Of a stretch of DNA of 43,612 nucleotides, positions 1 to 7,311 are shown piece by piece (within the stretch, counting starts at the first letter, position 1; each line of letters begins with the position of its first letter). The DNA lies in IMG/VR virus record IMGVR_UViG_3300037847_006885, positions 1 to 43,612 of that record. The stretch is one strand, 5' to 3'. The notes below the pieces were generated by a model. It saw only the letters and a program-made list of their open reading frames with translations. It was not told where the DNA came from and ran no database searches. This DNA is from a virus. Both the position numbers and the translations under genes were made by a program.

Positions 1-2
1 GT

Positions 3-1274
3 TTAAACTCGTCTTCTTTCTACGATGATACTGAGCGCTCCTATTTTGGACCCACTGCTTTTATCAGAGACTCGACCTTCGATCCTGATGACCCAGCTAC
101 CCGAGTTAGTATTTCTCGCGGTTACAGTAGCCCTGACACGATTTTAGAGGATTTTCAGTCACTCCCTAGGACTACTGAGGTTTCACGAAATGTTCTTAAG
201 TTTTTAAGAGATAACCCTGGTCTTGGGTCGCAAAGCATTTCATTTAGAACTGCTGCGCCTGGTGAAGATAACTTAGATTTTGACGCTAAGGATTTACCTG
301 ACGACGTTAAAACTGCTGTTATGCGCTTCGTTCGCGATGCGTCGATGACAGACAGGCGCGGAGGAACAATTTTAAAAAATTCGCCTATAAGTAGTGAAGA
401 TTTGATTCAAGAGGCTTACGACAAAGGATTAGACGAAACAACTAGTAGTTACATAAGGCAAGCTAAACCTTTCCTGGATGCAGGGGTGGACCCCCCTTCG
501 TTACGTGGAAAAGCTTATACCTTAAGTGGTTTTGGCCCCCCAACCGAAAGAAGAGGTCAATACACCTTTATTGATAACGAAGGTGACGCAGTGCCTTTAC
601 AACTTACGAAACCAGAACAAGCTCTTGTTGGTCGAGTTAGGTTTGTTGGTGATGAAGTTGTGGGTAAACCTGCTGTTCCTTACAAATCTCAGCCAAGGTT
701 CTATTCGACTTTGGTTCCAGGCATGACGCCAGATGCAATTAACAATCTCGATTTGAGCGGGCTGGCGAAAAACGTCCGAAAAGTTCCTGCTTCTCTAGCG
801 CCTGGTGCTGCTGATTTGATACCTAGTGCTGAGTCAGTTCGGATTGGTTATGAGCAGGGACCTGCAGCAATGGGACAAAACATGGCGAATGAGTTCCTTC
901 AAGGTATTCCAGTAAGTGCAGCTGCAGTTCCGATCTTGGCTGGTCCGGCTGCTCCACTCGCTCCAGGAATCGGTGCGGGTTTGGTTGGTTCAGCCTTAGT
1001 TGAAGCTGGCGATGAAATTGTCAGGCAAGAGACTGGTGAAGGCATTGTGCCTAAGTTCCGTCAGTTCATTGGTACTGAAAAGCGTACGGGTGTGGCCGAT
1101 AAACTCACGCCAACGACGTTTAGCCTTGTTACGCCAGAGATAACTGCGACCCAACAGCGGAGTCCTATTGAACGAATTACTGACGGGATTCGTTTTAGGG
1201 CAGATCTTGCTGGTGAACGGTTTAACCCACGTCGCGGTGAGTTTGGTTTAAGTGAGCTTATTTTCGGTCGTTGA
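3..1274 (+). CDS. Partial virion-type protein, 5' end outside window
   Basis: The frame is open from base 3 to the TGA at 1274, so the visible product is at least 423 residues and its start lies upstream of the window. An ATG at 321 is only an internal methionine, because coding-like sequence without stops precedes it. The middle part (about residues 290-330) is rich in Ala, Gly, Pro and Val and is hydrophobic, like membrane-active regions of internal virion proteins. I recognise no family. It heads a plus-strand series of proline-rich proteins, so a structural role is inferred from context only. Confidence 0.6.
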   Translation, partial: LNSSSFYDDTERSYFGPTAFIRDSTFDPDDPATRVSISRGYSSPDTILEDFQSLPRTTEVSRNVLKFLRDNPGLGSQSISFRTAAPGEDNLDFDAKDLPDDVKTAVMRFVRDASMTDRRGGTILKNSPISSEDLIQEAYDKGLDETTSSYIRQAKPFLDAGVDPPSLRGKAYTLSGFGPPTERRGQYTFIDNEGDAVPLQLTKPEQALVGRVRFVGDEVVGKPAVPYKSQPRFYSTLVPGMTPDAINNLDLSGLAKNVRKVPASLAPGAADLIPSAESVRIGYEQGPAAMGQNMANEFLQGIPVSAAAVPILAGPAAPLAPGIGAGLVGSALVEAGDEIVRQETGEGIVPKFRQFIGTEKRTGVADKLTPTTFSLVTPEITATQQRSPIERITDGIRFRADLAGERFNPRRGEFGLSELIFGR

Positions 1275-1308
1275 TTAAAATAAAACTAGTGGCTACACGT
1301 TTGTAGGG

Positions 1309-1734
1309 ATGTCTTTTCAATATTCGAATCGAATTGTTGATCCTATGGGTTTAGTGGAGCGCAGTAGCGGTGTTATAGATCCTTTTATTTTTGTACCCCG
1401 CACTCCCAGAGGGCCGATTTTAAAGGACGGTGGCATGGTGCCTATGCCTACGTTGCCTAAAATCACAGGTCCTTCTATGCCTGAGATTTTTCCTGGAGGT
1501 GGTATCTTCACTTCTCCGCGTGGGTCTTTTGAAAAGTACCCCGTACCCGATAACCGTTATCCCGATTTTAGAATTCCACGCGTGCCTGGTGAATTGGACG
1601 AGATACCCCGCCGGGGCTATCCCGATTTTGAGCTTTTAAATTTCCCGAGAGGAGGTGGATCTTCTATCCCCGATTACATCGTGCCTGCAGCACAGCTGTT
1701 GGGAACGTTCCTAGGAAAAATCTTGAACAAGTAA
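1309..1734 (+). CDS. Proline/glycine-rich small protein, probably structural
   Basis: This 141-residue protein is rich in Pro, Gly, Arg and Ile and contains a loosely repeated pattern of RYPDF / GYPDF around residues 83-106. The C-terminus (about residues 120-141) turns hydrophobic. There is no recognisable domain. The ATG at 1309 lies 34 bases after the previous stop, in the same direction, and is preceded by GTAGGG, a weak ribosome binding site. Low complexity and position suggest a virion-associated protein. The function is unknown. Confidence 0.5.
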   Translation: MSFQYSNRIVDPMGLVERSSGVIDPFIFVPRTPRGPILKDGGMVPMPTLPKITGPSMPEIFPGGGIFTSPRGSFEKYPVPDNRYPDFRIPRVPGELDEIPRRGYPDFELLNFPRGGGSSIPDYIVPAAQLLGTFLGKILNK

Positions 1735-1766
1735 GCTAGAGTAAGGTATATCTTTGGTAGCTAGAT

Positions 1767-2489
1767 ATGGCCCGCATGGCAGGCGAAGACTTCGATAAGG
1801 AGTCTTACGAAAAATATTTAGATGCCTACGACTTGAAGGGACGTGGTGCAGGTTCTGATAAGAAGCCTCCTGTGAGTCGCTTTAGCGGGAAAGACGTTCG
1901 TTATGTGTTTGATCGAGGTATTGATCGCGGTGGTTCTAAATCTGACGTAGCGCGTCTTGTTTTGGATTATGCCGATGACATGAGGGGCAAAACCAAGATG
2001 GGCGGTGCTACGGAGGCAGCTTTAAATAAACTTCGTGGGTATTTGAAAGATGAAGATGTTATGCAAGGTGAGCCAGATCAACCTGTAAGCGTCGACCCCA
2101 TTCCGGCAGATCCGACCTTACCTGGACCCGTTGATTTCGCAACGCGAACCGAAGAGGCAACATATCCTCCTTTTGCAGGATCTTATTCTCAGTTTATCGG
2201 TGGTGATCCTAGTAATCCCGCTAATTATTATCAAGGCGATCCGACGTTTGACCCCAATCAAGCATTTGTTACTGCAATGCGTCCGGCTGATTTCGTGAAT
2301 CCTGTTCCCGGTGATCTCAGTAGTTTTATTCGCTCAGTTCAAACCGGTTCGTATTTAAGTGATGTTCTTGGTGATTTAGCTGGCGGAGACGATATGTCTG
2401 AAAGGACTTATGAGACTGAATCAGATCGAGTTGCTCGCCGTGTGTCTGACGGGATGAATTTTCTGACAGGCGCTTTCGCGGTAATGTAA
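1767..2489 (+). CDS. Hypothetical protein, N-terminal helical and C-terminal Pro/Asp-rich
   Basis: The product has 240 residues. The first 95 or so are charged and probably helical, containing FDRGIDRGGSKSDVARL. The rest is acidic and proline-rich with a short hydrophobic C-terminus. No family is recognised. It begins at ATG 1767, 32 bases after the previous stop, and its stop is directly followed by the next reading frame at 2491, so the genes look co-transcribed. A structural or virion-internal role is inferred from neighbours. Confidence 0.5.
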   Translation: MARMAGEDFDKESYEKYLDAYDLKGRGAGSDKKPPVSRFSGKDVRYVFDRGIDRGGSKSDVARLVLDYADDMRGKTKMGGATEAALNKLRGYLKDEDVMQGEPDQPVSVDPIPADPTLPGPVDFATRTEEATYPPFAGSYSQFIGGDPSNPANYYQGDPTFDPNQAFVTAMRPADFVNPVPGDLSSFIRSVQTGSYLSDVLGDLAGGDDMSERTYETESDRVARRVSDGMNFLTGAFAVM

Positions 2490-2490
2490 G

Positions 2491-2727
2491 TTGACCCCTG
2501 GAGAGTTTCGACCGAAGCTCTTTTTGCTACGTGCGTTAGTAGGGGTATTTTTGTATCAAGGCGTAGCGGTTATGATCGCTATAGTCTTGTGCGGACAGCA
2601 GGCCAAGATGAATAACAGTACACGGGTTGCTGAAGCGTGTCCTGATTTAGCAGGGCGTATGGAAAATTTGTTTGGTGTAGCAACTGCCACTATACTGTCG
2701 TTACTGTCGAGCGATAAGCTGAAGTAA
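2491..2727 (+). CDS. Small membrane protein, possible holin
   Basis: This 78-residue protein starts with TTG at 2491, one base after the TAA of the previous gene. Residues about 10-35 form a strong hydrophobic segment with an N-terminal positive charge. Residues about 60-73 form a second, weaker hydrophobic stretch. Size and topology would suit a small phage holin or another membrane effector, but no family signature is visible. A second holin-like protein is at 19406-19714, so which one (if either) serves in lysis is open. Confidence 0.4.
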   Translation: MTPGEFRPKLFLLRALVGVFLYQGVAVMIAIVLCGQQAKMNNSTRVAEACPDLAGRMENLFGVATATILSLLSSDKLK

Positions 2728-2826
2728 GAAAAAAGACCGTGGGCCTAAAGAGCTAAGGGGAAAGGGTAGAAGGTCTGAAGTTTTGAATAAAAACGATCAA
2801 GACGCGATGCTGTTGTAAATTCTTCT

Positions 2827-2953
2827 GTGGACGCAGTGCTTGCGTGAATTGCCACATGCGTTAAATTCGGTATGAAACCGAGATCCCCCGGCTGTGTTGG
2901 ACGAGGCACAGCTTTCGGTTTCCGTTGAGGGGTCGTAGGTGCTTCACGACCCC
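2827..2953. ncRNA. Cluster of RNA hairpins between convergent genes
   Basis: Several stems can be drawn. ACGCA 2831-2835 pairs with TGCGT 2841-2845, enclosed by GTGG/CCAC. GAAACCGA 2874-2881 pairs with TCGGTTTC 2915-2922 around an inner stem GCTGTG 2891-2896 / CACAGC 2907-2912. GGGGTCGT 2929-2936 pairs with ACGACCCC 2946-2953. TCGGT 2867-2871 can alternatively pair with ACCGA 2877-2881, which excludes the larger stem. The region lies between a plus-strand gene ending at 2727 and minus-strand genes ending at 2960. No T-run follows any stem, so a simple intrinsic terminator is unlikely. Strand and role are undetermined. Confidence 0.45.
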
Positions 2954-2959
2954 AAAACG

Positions 2960-3055
2960 TTATCCTCCTGCGGCAAATGTAAAGAGAATTAGCAGCGTAG
3001 GAAGCATAAGTGGGCTGAGGAGCAAGAAAAGCTGCCCGAAATCATCAGGTGACAT
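2960..3055 (-). CDS. 31-residue hydrophobic peptide
   Basis: An ATG at 3055-3053 follows directly on the TAA (3058-3056) of the upstream small ORF and opens a 31-codon frame ending at TAA 2962-2960. The peptide begins MSPDDFGQLF and then consists almost only of Leu, Met, Pro, Ile, Phe and Ala, as a single membrane-spanning helix would. No ribosome binding site is seen, so translation would rely on coupling. It is the last gene of the methyltransferase operon. Its reality is supported only by composition and junction. Confidence 0.35.
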   Translation of the reverse strand: MSPDDFGQLFLLLSPLMLPTLLILFTFAAGG

Positions 3056-3250
3056 TTAAGAAAGAATGTCGCACTTACCTCTCACCTTAGTCCGAAGGTA
3101 ATAAACGATTTTTAATCGCTCTGCTAGTGGTAACTTTTCGTTAACCAAGATCTGTTTTGATCTGGTTTGCCACGTTTCACAGGTCATTGACCAGTGCCAA
3201 GGAGCGTGGTTAACTTGAAAAGTTGTTAGCAGAGCGATTAAAAAGCTCAT
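3056..3250 (-). CDS. Small ORF (64 aa) embedded in an inverted repeat
   Basis: The likely start is ATG 3250-3248, overlapping the TAA of the methyltransferase gene by one base (TAATG), a usual coupling junction. The 64-residue product is Trp- and Leu-containing with a basic C-terminus and matches no family I know. Both ends of the frame lie in the arms of a long inverted repeat (3109-3244), so the sequence may be conserved as RNA or DNA structure rather than as protein. Confidence 0.35.
   Translation of the reverse strand: MSFLIALLTTFQVNHAPWHWSMTCETWQTRSKQILVNEKLPLAERLKIVYYLRTKVRGKCDILS
3109..3244. repeat. Long interrupted inverted repeat
   Basis: TTTTTAATCGCTCTGCTA at 3109-3126 is the exact reverse complement of 3227-3244. 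The pairing extends inward with small interruptions: TAACTTTTCGTTAACCA (from 3131) faces TGGTTAACTTGAAAAGTT on the other side. Each arm is therefore about 38 bases, separated by roughly 60. Transcribed on either strand it would form a long hairpin. Confidence 0.8.
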
Positions 3251-4005
3251 TAGTCCTCTCCGTGGGATCTTTTGTAGTCGCTGACGACTCCAACAAGCTG
3301 CCAACCGGTGAAGATCGCAAGATCAAAGGTGGCAAAAGCGTTTAGAGACATATCAACGGCACGTCGGACGTCCGGGTGAGCGTAATCATCAAAGAAAACA
3401 ACGCCACCAGGCTTAACTAATGGTACGTATAAAGTCACATCACGAGCAACTGACGTGGAATCGTGGGCTCCGTCGATGTAAAGAATGTCGATCCACGGTT
3501 CAGCTCCGTAGCGATGATGGAGGTGAGGGTAGATGAGATGGGAATACCCTTTGATCACCTCCACTTTTCCTGCATTTTTCGATTTAGCGATATTCGAACG
3601 CGCTGTGGTCTCAATAGTCGCTAAACCAGCGTATTTTTCGGGGTCACGTAGGTGTTCTTCGCTCCCGGTAAAGGGGTCAATAGTAATTAAGCGAGAATCT
3701 TCGTGATCTAAGTAGAAATCTGACCAGAAACAGGATGAAGCTCCTTCATAACAACCAATTTCGAGGATTTTCTTTGGTTCTTCTGGCGTTAAGTCGATCG
3801 TTTGTCCATGGTTATTGTGCTGTACAAGCCATTCACTGTTAAGAAGTGCGTCGTACCACCCTTCTGTAAAGTTATATTTGTCTGAAAGAGTTTTCTTCTT
3901 ATCAGGTGAAGGGAGTTGTGCTTGGTTTTGAGGTTGGGGAGCAACTTTGACGGTCGGGTCCTCTTTGAGTTGCCCCATAAGGTCCTGAAAAGAAGAAGCA
4001 GTCAC
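3250..4005 (-). CDS. Class I SAM-dependent methyltransferase (Methyltransf_24-like)
   Basis: The 251-residue protein has a variable N-terminus, then the SAM-binding motif I LEIGCYEGASS (residues 81-91), an acidic strand end LITIDP (106-111), YIDGAHD (176-182) and the strand VVFFDDYAHP (202-211). This order and spacing are typical of the cephalosporin-hydroxylase/macrocin O-methyltransferase type that methylates small molecules or sugars. The substrate cannot be read from the sequence. It leads a minus-strand operon with two tiny downstream ORFs. Glycosyltransferases nearby on the other strand make glycan methylation a reasonable inference. Confidence 0.8.
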   Translation of the reverse strand: MTASSFQDLMGQLKEDPTVKVAPQPQNQAQLPSPDKKKTLSDKYNFTEGWYDALLNSEWLVQHNNHGQTIDLTPEEPKKILEIGCYEGASSCFWSDFYLDHEDSRLITIDPFTGSEEHLRDPEKYAGLATIETTARSNIAKSKNAGKVEVIKGYSHLIYPHLHHRYGAEPWIDILYIDGAHDSTSVARDVTLYVPLVKPGGVVFFDDYAHPDVRRAVDMSLNAFATFDLAIFTGWQLVGVVSDYKRSHGED

Positions 4006-4098
4006 TTTTAAATTTCTGCGAGCATCAGCATGGTAACAGTCTTAAAAGTTTTTGACAGTGCTTTTCGGGTCTGAGATTAGGTGTATATTCTTGGTGCC

Positions 4099-4184
4099 GG
4101 GAGTATGCCGGAATTGGTCTACGGAACGGACTTAAAATCCGTCGAGCTGTAAAGCTCTTGCGGGTTCAAGTCCCGCTACTCCCA
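4099..4184 (+). tRNA. tRNA-Leu (anticodon UAA)
   Basis: The 86-nt sequence folds as a class II tRNA. The acceptor stem is GGGAGTA/TACTCCC, the D stem CCG/CGG, the anticodon stem ACGGA/TCCGT with loop CTTAAAA giving anticodon TAA, the long variable arm GAGCT..AGCTC, and the T arm GCGGGTTCAAGTCCCGC. The discriminator is A and no CCA is encoded. It reads UUA leucine codons, which are common in the AT-richer genes of the window and rarer in many marine Synechococcus hosts. A TTGACA hexamer at 4052-4057 could be part of its promoter. Confidence 0.95.
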
Positions 4185-4199
4185 TTAAAATTCTTTTCC

Positions 4200-4592
4200 A
4201 TGAAGCACTTCGACAAACCAAACAAAGCTAAAGAAGCAGCAGATAAACGCTGGCTCATGAACAAAGCTGACTTTAACTTTGGGAGACGTAAGTTAGAACT
4301 TGCTTGCGACGGATGTGGGACCAAATTAATTCGATATTCCCAGAACGTTCGTCTTGAATGCGGGCACGTCTGTAAGGAGTGCAAAAAGAAGATGCCTCAG
4401 ATGTTTACCCCTGAGACCACTAGAGGCTCTAAAAACCCGAACGCAAAGCTTACGGAGGATGATGTGCGTTCTATTAAGACTATGCTTAAGGAAGGCGTCA
4501 AGCGATTGTATATCGCTCAGCAGTATGGTGTTATTTACCACACAATTTATGAGATAGACACTGAACGCAGCTGGAGGCACGTTACTATTTAG
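4200..4592 (+). CDS. Zinc-finger/HTH DNA-binding protein, homing-endonuclease-like C-terminus
   Basis: I choose ATG 4200, not an in-frame codon at 4158, because the latter lies inside the tRNA. The 130-residue product has a four-cysteine zinc ribbon (ACDGCGTK and HVCKECKKK, residues about 35-65). It is followed by an acidic-start HTH beginning NAKLTEDDVRSIK and ending with a SWRHV motif. That C-terminal HTH is typical of DNA-recognition tails of phage HNH homing endonucleases, yet no HNH catalytic core is present. It may be a regulator or a decayed endonuclease. It sits 15 bases after tRNA-Leu. Confidence 0.6.
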   Translation: MKHFDKPNKAKEAADKRWLMNKADFNFGRRKLELACDGCGTKLIRYSQNVRLECGHVCKECKKKMPQMFTPETTRGSKNPNAKLTEDDVRSIKTMLKEGVKRLYIAQQYGVIYHTIYEIDTERSWRHVTI

Positions 4593-4602
4593 TGCGTATC
4601 TA

Positions 4603-4830
4603 GTGAACGAAAAACCAGTGCCAGAGACTAAATGGGAACGCGAATGGATTCGTGGAGAGAAAGGAGGTCTTTATTATCTAGATGACTGGGGGCGGAGGGT
4701 TTACAAGAGACCTAAACGTGCCGCACAGAAGCAAAAACCCAAGAGAAGCTTTACGCCGAAGAAAGGGTGTTTTTATCGCCATCTTCAAAACCAGATTGAC
4801 TCTGATGGTAAGAGCTTAGATTTGTGTTAG
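4603..4830 (+). CDS. Small basic hypothetical protein
   Basis: A GTG-start frame of 75 codons begins 10 bases after the previous stop. The product is rich in Trp, Arg and Lys and contains a central stretch of Lys, Arg and Gln. No family is recognised. A basic, possibly nucleic-acid-binding small protein is all that can be said. The correct direction and tight packing support it, but the GTG start has no clear ribosome binding site. Confidence 0.4.
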   Translation: MNEKPVPETKWEREWIRGEKGGLYYLDDWGRRVYKRPKRAAQKQKPKRSFTPKKGCFYRHLQNQIDSDGKSLDLC

Positions 4831-4853
4831 CATACTGCCATTGCTAACTGTTG

Positions 4854-5624
4854 ATGAACAAAATCCCAGTTATCGGTACGGCAATCGTTAATACGCCTTA
4901 TTGGTTGCATCGGCTCTATATGAGCATCGACTATCCTGTAGAGCACTTTGTTGTTTTCAATAACAACGGTCGGGGTCAAATCACTCACGAAGTCGATCTA
5001 CTCAAGGAGATCCCTAATAAGTTCATCGAGAATGTTCATGTTTGTCACTTACCCGCAAACGTCGGGTGCAGCGGCGCGTGGAACCTAATTATCAAGAGCT
5101 TTATGAAAGCTCCTTACTGGGTTATCGCGAATCATGACGTTAAGTTTGAGCCTGGTTTTCTTCAGGAGATGAATGAGAAAGCTCAGGATAATGAAGTTGG
5201 GATTGTTCACGGTAGTGGCGGCGGTTGGGATATCTTTCTGCTGAAGGACTGGATGGTCGAAAAGTATGGCCTTTTTGATGAAAACTTATATCCGGGTTAC
5301 TGCGAAGATATGGATTACGGGATGCGCTTTATACATGATGATGTAAAGCGTGTACTTGATCTAGAGCACGGTTATTACCACGGCAGTAAGAAGAACGATT
5401 ATTCCGATGGCTCTCAGACTTGGAGGTCAGAACCTTCGATAGCTCAAGGTATTCACGTAGCGCACGAAATGAACAAGCGTTACCTACACCTTAAGTGGAA
5501 TGAAGCGTGGCAAGGACATGTGGAGGGTCTGACTAATAAGACTCCTTTTAATCTGCCTGACATGCCTGTGAGTTTCACGACTTACGACCTAAGCTTCGTC
5601 CGCCGCAAACACCTGGGATTCTGA
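4854..5624 (+). CDS. GT-A fold glycosyltransferase (GT2-like)
   Basis: The 256-residue protein starts at ATG 4854; a TTG at 4851 is a less likely alternative. A Rossmann-like start (IGTAIVNTP) is followed by NVGCSGAWN (residues 69-77), typical of the nucleotide-sugar site of GT2 enzymes. Next come NHDVKF (93-98), in the position of the metal-binding DxD, and a YCEDMDYGMRF segment (149-159) matching the catalytic ED region. It should transfer a sugar from an NDP donor; donor and acceptor are unknown. Its stop is two bases before a methyltransferase gene, so the two probably act together. Confidence 0.75.
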   Translation: MNKIPVIGTAIVNTPYWLHRLYMSIDYPVEHFVVFNNNGRGQITHEVDLLKEIPNKFIENVHVCHLPANVGCSGAWNLIIKSFMKAPYWVIANHDVKFEPGFLQEMNEKAQDNEVGIVHGSGGGWDIFLLKDWMVEKYGLFDENLYPGYCEDMDYGMRFIHDDVKRVLDLEHGYYHGSKKNDYSDGSQTWRSEPSIAQGIHVAHEMNKRYLHLKWNEAWQGHVEGLTNKTPFNLPDMPVSFTTYDLSFVRRKHLGF

Positions 5625-5626
5625 TC

Positions 5627-6310
5627 ATGCGAGTAGTACGACACCGTATTCCTAGTGAGTGTTGGTCGACCGACGACGACGCGGCGGCTCAGAGCTTCAG
5701 CAACTGGGACTATGTTCTTGACAGTGTTTCGACTGCTTCAAAATGTCATATTAATATTGATAACCCTTACGCTAACGCTTTCCCTGGCGATCACTATCGG
5801 CTTCTTGCTGGTCTCATTTTTAATCTCGACCGCAGGGGCGGACCTCTCAGCCTGGTCGATATCGGAACGCACTACGGAGCTTCTACTCGCGTAATGCTTG
5901 ACTACTCACCCAACCAGGACAAGGTATCTACCTTTGATGTAACACCGTGGAAGAAACATCAAACCACTTATTTGACCGAAGAGGATTTTTCGAGCGGGAG
6001 GCTAACACAGCATATAGAAGACCTTAAGAAAAGTGAGGTATTTAGCAAGTTCGTAAAGTTACTTGTTAACGCCGACTTCATTATGTGTGACGGCCCGAAA
6101 GACGGTGTATTTGAAAGAACTTTCGCTAGTTTATTAACAACAATCGAGTTTCCTAAAAAAGATCGTTGGCTACTCCTGGACGACATTCGTTTTCCTAGCG
6201 AACTGCCCCTTTGGCGTTTGATTGCTTCTCCTAAAATCGATCTAACGTCGTTTGGTCACTTCAGCGGTACAGGTTTGGTCAATATCTCTGAGGGGCTAAA
6301 ACTTGGCTAA
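5627..6310 (+). CDS. Class I SAM-dependent methyltransferase
   Basis: This 227-residue protein carries motif I VDIGTHYGAS (residues 77-86), FDVTPW (103-108) in the acidic strand, IMCDGPKDG (152-160) and LLLDDIRF (182-189). The layout resembles the Methyltransf_24 type also seen at 3250-4005, but the sequences differ, so they are not recent duplicates. It follows the glycosyltransferase by two bases and its stop overlaps the next start (TAATG at 6308-6312). Methylation of a glycan or sugar nucleotide is inferred from context. Confidence 0.7.
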   Translation: MRVVRHRIPSECWSTDDDAAAQSFSNWDYVLDSVSTASKCHINIDNPYANAFPGDHYRLLAGLIFNLDRRGGPLSLVDIGTHYGASTRVMLDYSPNQDKVSTFDVTPWKKHQTTYLTEEDFSSGRLTQHIEDLKKSEVFSKFVKLLVNADFIMCDGPKDGVFERTFASLLTTIEFPKKDRWLLLDDIRFPSELPLWRLIASPKIDLTSFGHFSGTGLVNISEGLKLG

Positions 6311-6582
6311 TGCCTTTTTACTCAGCACATACAGCCAGCGGTTACCTGGTTAATAATCTGACCAGCTTGCTTGCAGAGAAGGATTTATCTTCTTTTGCTT
6401 TAAGCAAGCTGGCTTCTCTGTCTCCCACAACTACGCGGAAGATATGTAGCGATAAAACATATATCCCCTCGCCGGATGTATTAGAAAAGATCTGTTTGAC
6501 CCTAGAAGTTACACCAGGCGACGTTCTTGGAATACAGAGTACAATGGAATTAACTGTTGCTGTAGGTTCCGGTGTTTTCTAG
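6310..6582 (+). CDS. XRE/Cro-type helix-turn-helix regulator
   Basis: The 90-residue protein contains a five-helix Cro/C1-like domain at about residues 18-72. The recognition region runs SKLASLSPTTTRKICSDK and is followed by the usual DVLEKICLTLEVTPGDVLGI end. Translation is coupled to the methyltransferase by TAATG. The last 11 bases overlap the GTG start of the next gene. A small phage transcription regulator is likely. Its operators cannot be assigned. Confidence 0.7.
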   Translation: MPFYSAHTASGYLVNNLTSLLAEKDLSSFALSKLASLSPTTTRKICSDKTYIPSPDVLEKICLTLEVTPGDVLGIQSTMELTVAVGSGVF

Positions 6583-7078
6583 GGCAGATTATGAATTAGC
6601 GTCTCGGATGCTGGGTCTTCCTATGCCCGAGACTCCCGACGAACAAGCTGCTGCAGCCCCGATGGTGGCCTACGTCTTGCGTAGCTTTGCGCAAGGAAAG
6701 GCTCCTCGGATGGAAGGAGAGCCTGGCGGTATGTACACCGGGGCCACTCGTTCACTTAATTCTTATCCGGATATTGATGATCCTATGGGTCGCAACCAGT
6801 TAGCGGCTCGTCTGCGTGTGGAACAAGCTGATCCTCCGGCTATGGATCCTGTTCTGGTTGAACTGCTTGATCGTGTTTGTGAAAGACCAGATCTTATTGA
6901 TGAGATGCTGGAGATGTTAGATATTCTTGAGCGTCAAGGGGATATGCACATGGATGAGCTTTCTGCTCAGCGTCCTGCTGAATACGACACACCGAATATG
7001 GGCGGTAATTATTCGATGCTCAACGCTCCTTCGAGCAACAATATTCCTCCTTCAATCCAGTTCCAACAGTTGAGCTGA
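6572..7078 (+). CDS. Hypothetical virion protein
   Basis: The start is GTG 6572, inside the end of the regulator gene. The 168-residue product has an Ala/Glu-rich helical N-terminus, a Gly/Tyr/Met segment and an acidic helical part around residues 95-130 rich in Leu, Asp, Glu and Met. The C-terminus is Asn/Pro/Gln-rich. No family is recognised. It opens a run of seven genes joined by 1- to 4-base overlaps or very short gaps that look like one internal-virion-protein operon. Confidence 0.5.
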   Translation: MFSRADYELASRMLGLPMPETPDEQAAAAPMVAYVLRSFAQGKAPRMEGEPGGMYTGATRSLNSYPDIDDPMGRNQLAARLRVEQADPPAMDPVLVELLDRVCERPDLIDEMLEMLDILERQGDMHMDELSAQRPAEYDTPNMGGNYSMLNAPSSNNIPPSIQFQQLS

Positions 7079-7311
7079 TGGACAGAAAACAACAATTACG
7101 CGAGCGGGACGTTAGAAAAGATGCTCCTGTTCAAAACCCAAATGAGTTTTTAGGTCGTTACTTAGCGTCTAACTTCCCACAGACAGCTGCTATTGCTTCT
7201 AAAGAACAAAGGGATGCAGAAGTTGCACCAATGCCTCCTGGTGAAAATGACTTAAAATCGATAAAGAAACCGCTTAGCGGGACACAGTACGACAAACCTG
7301 GAGTTAACTGA
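7078..7311 (+). CDS. Small hypothetical protein
   Basis: A 77-residue charged and polar protein whose ATG overlaps the preceding TGA (TGATG) and whose own TGA overlaps the next ATG in the same way. It begins MDRKQQLRERDVRK and is rich in Pro, Lys and Asn, so it is probably partly disordered. Position in the coupled operon suggests a virion or assembly factor. No family is recognised. Confidence 0.5.
   Translation: MDRKQQLRERDVRKDAPVQNPNEFLGRYLASNFPQTAAIASKEQRDAEVAPMPPGENDLKSIKKPLSGTQYDKPGVN

Noticed and set aside
2929-2953. Strong hairpin GGGGTCGT/ACGACCCC as an intrinsic terminator
   Set aside because: No T-run follows on either strand, so it is kept only as part of the hairpin cluster.
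4158-4199. Upstream extension of the zinc-finger/HTH gene to 4158
   Set aside because: These codons lie in the tRNA-Leu variable and T arms; ATG 4200 is the sensible start.
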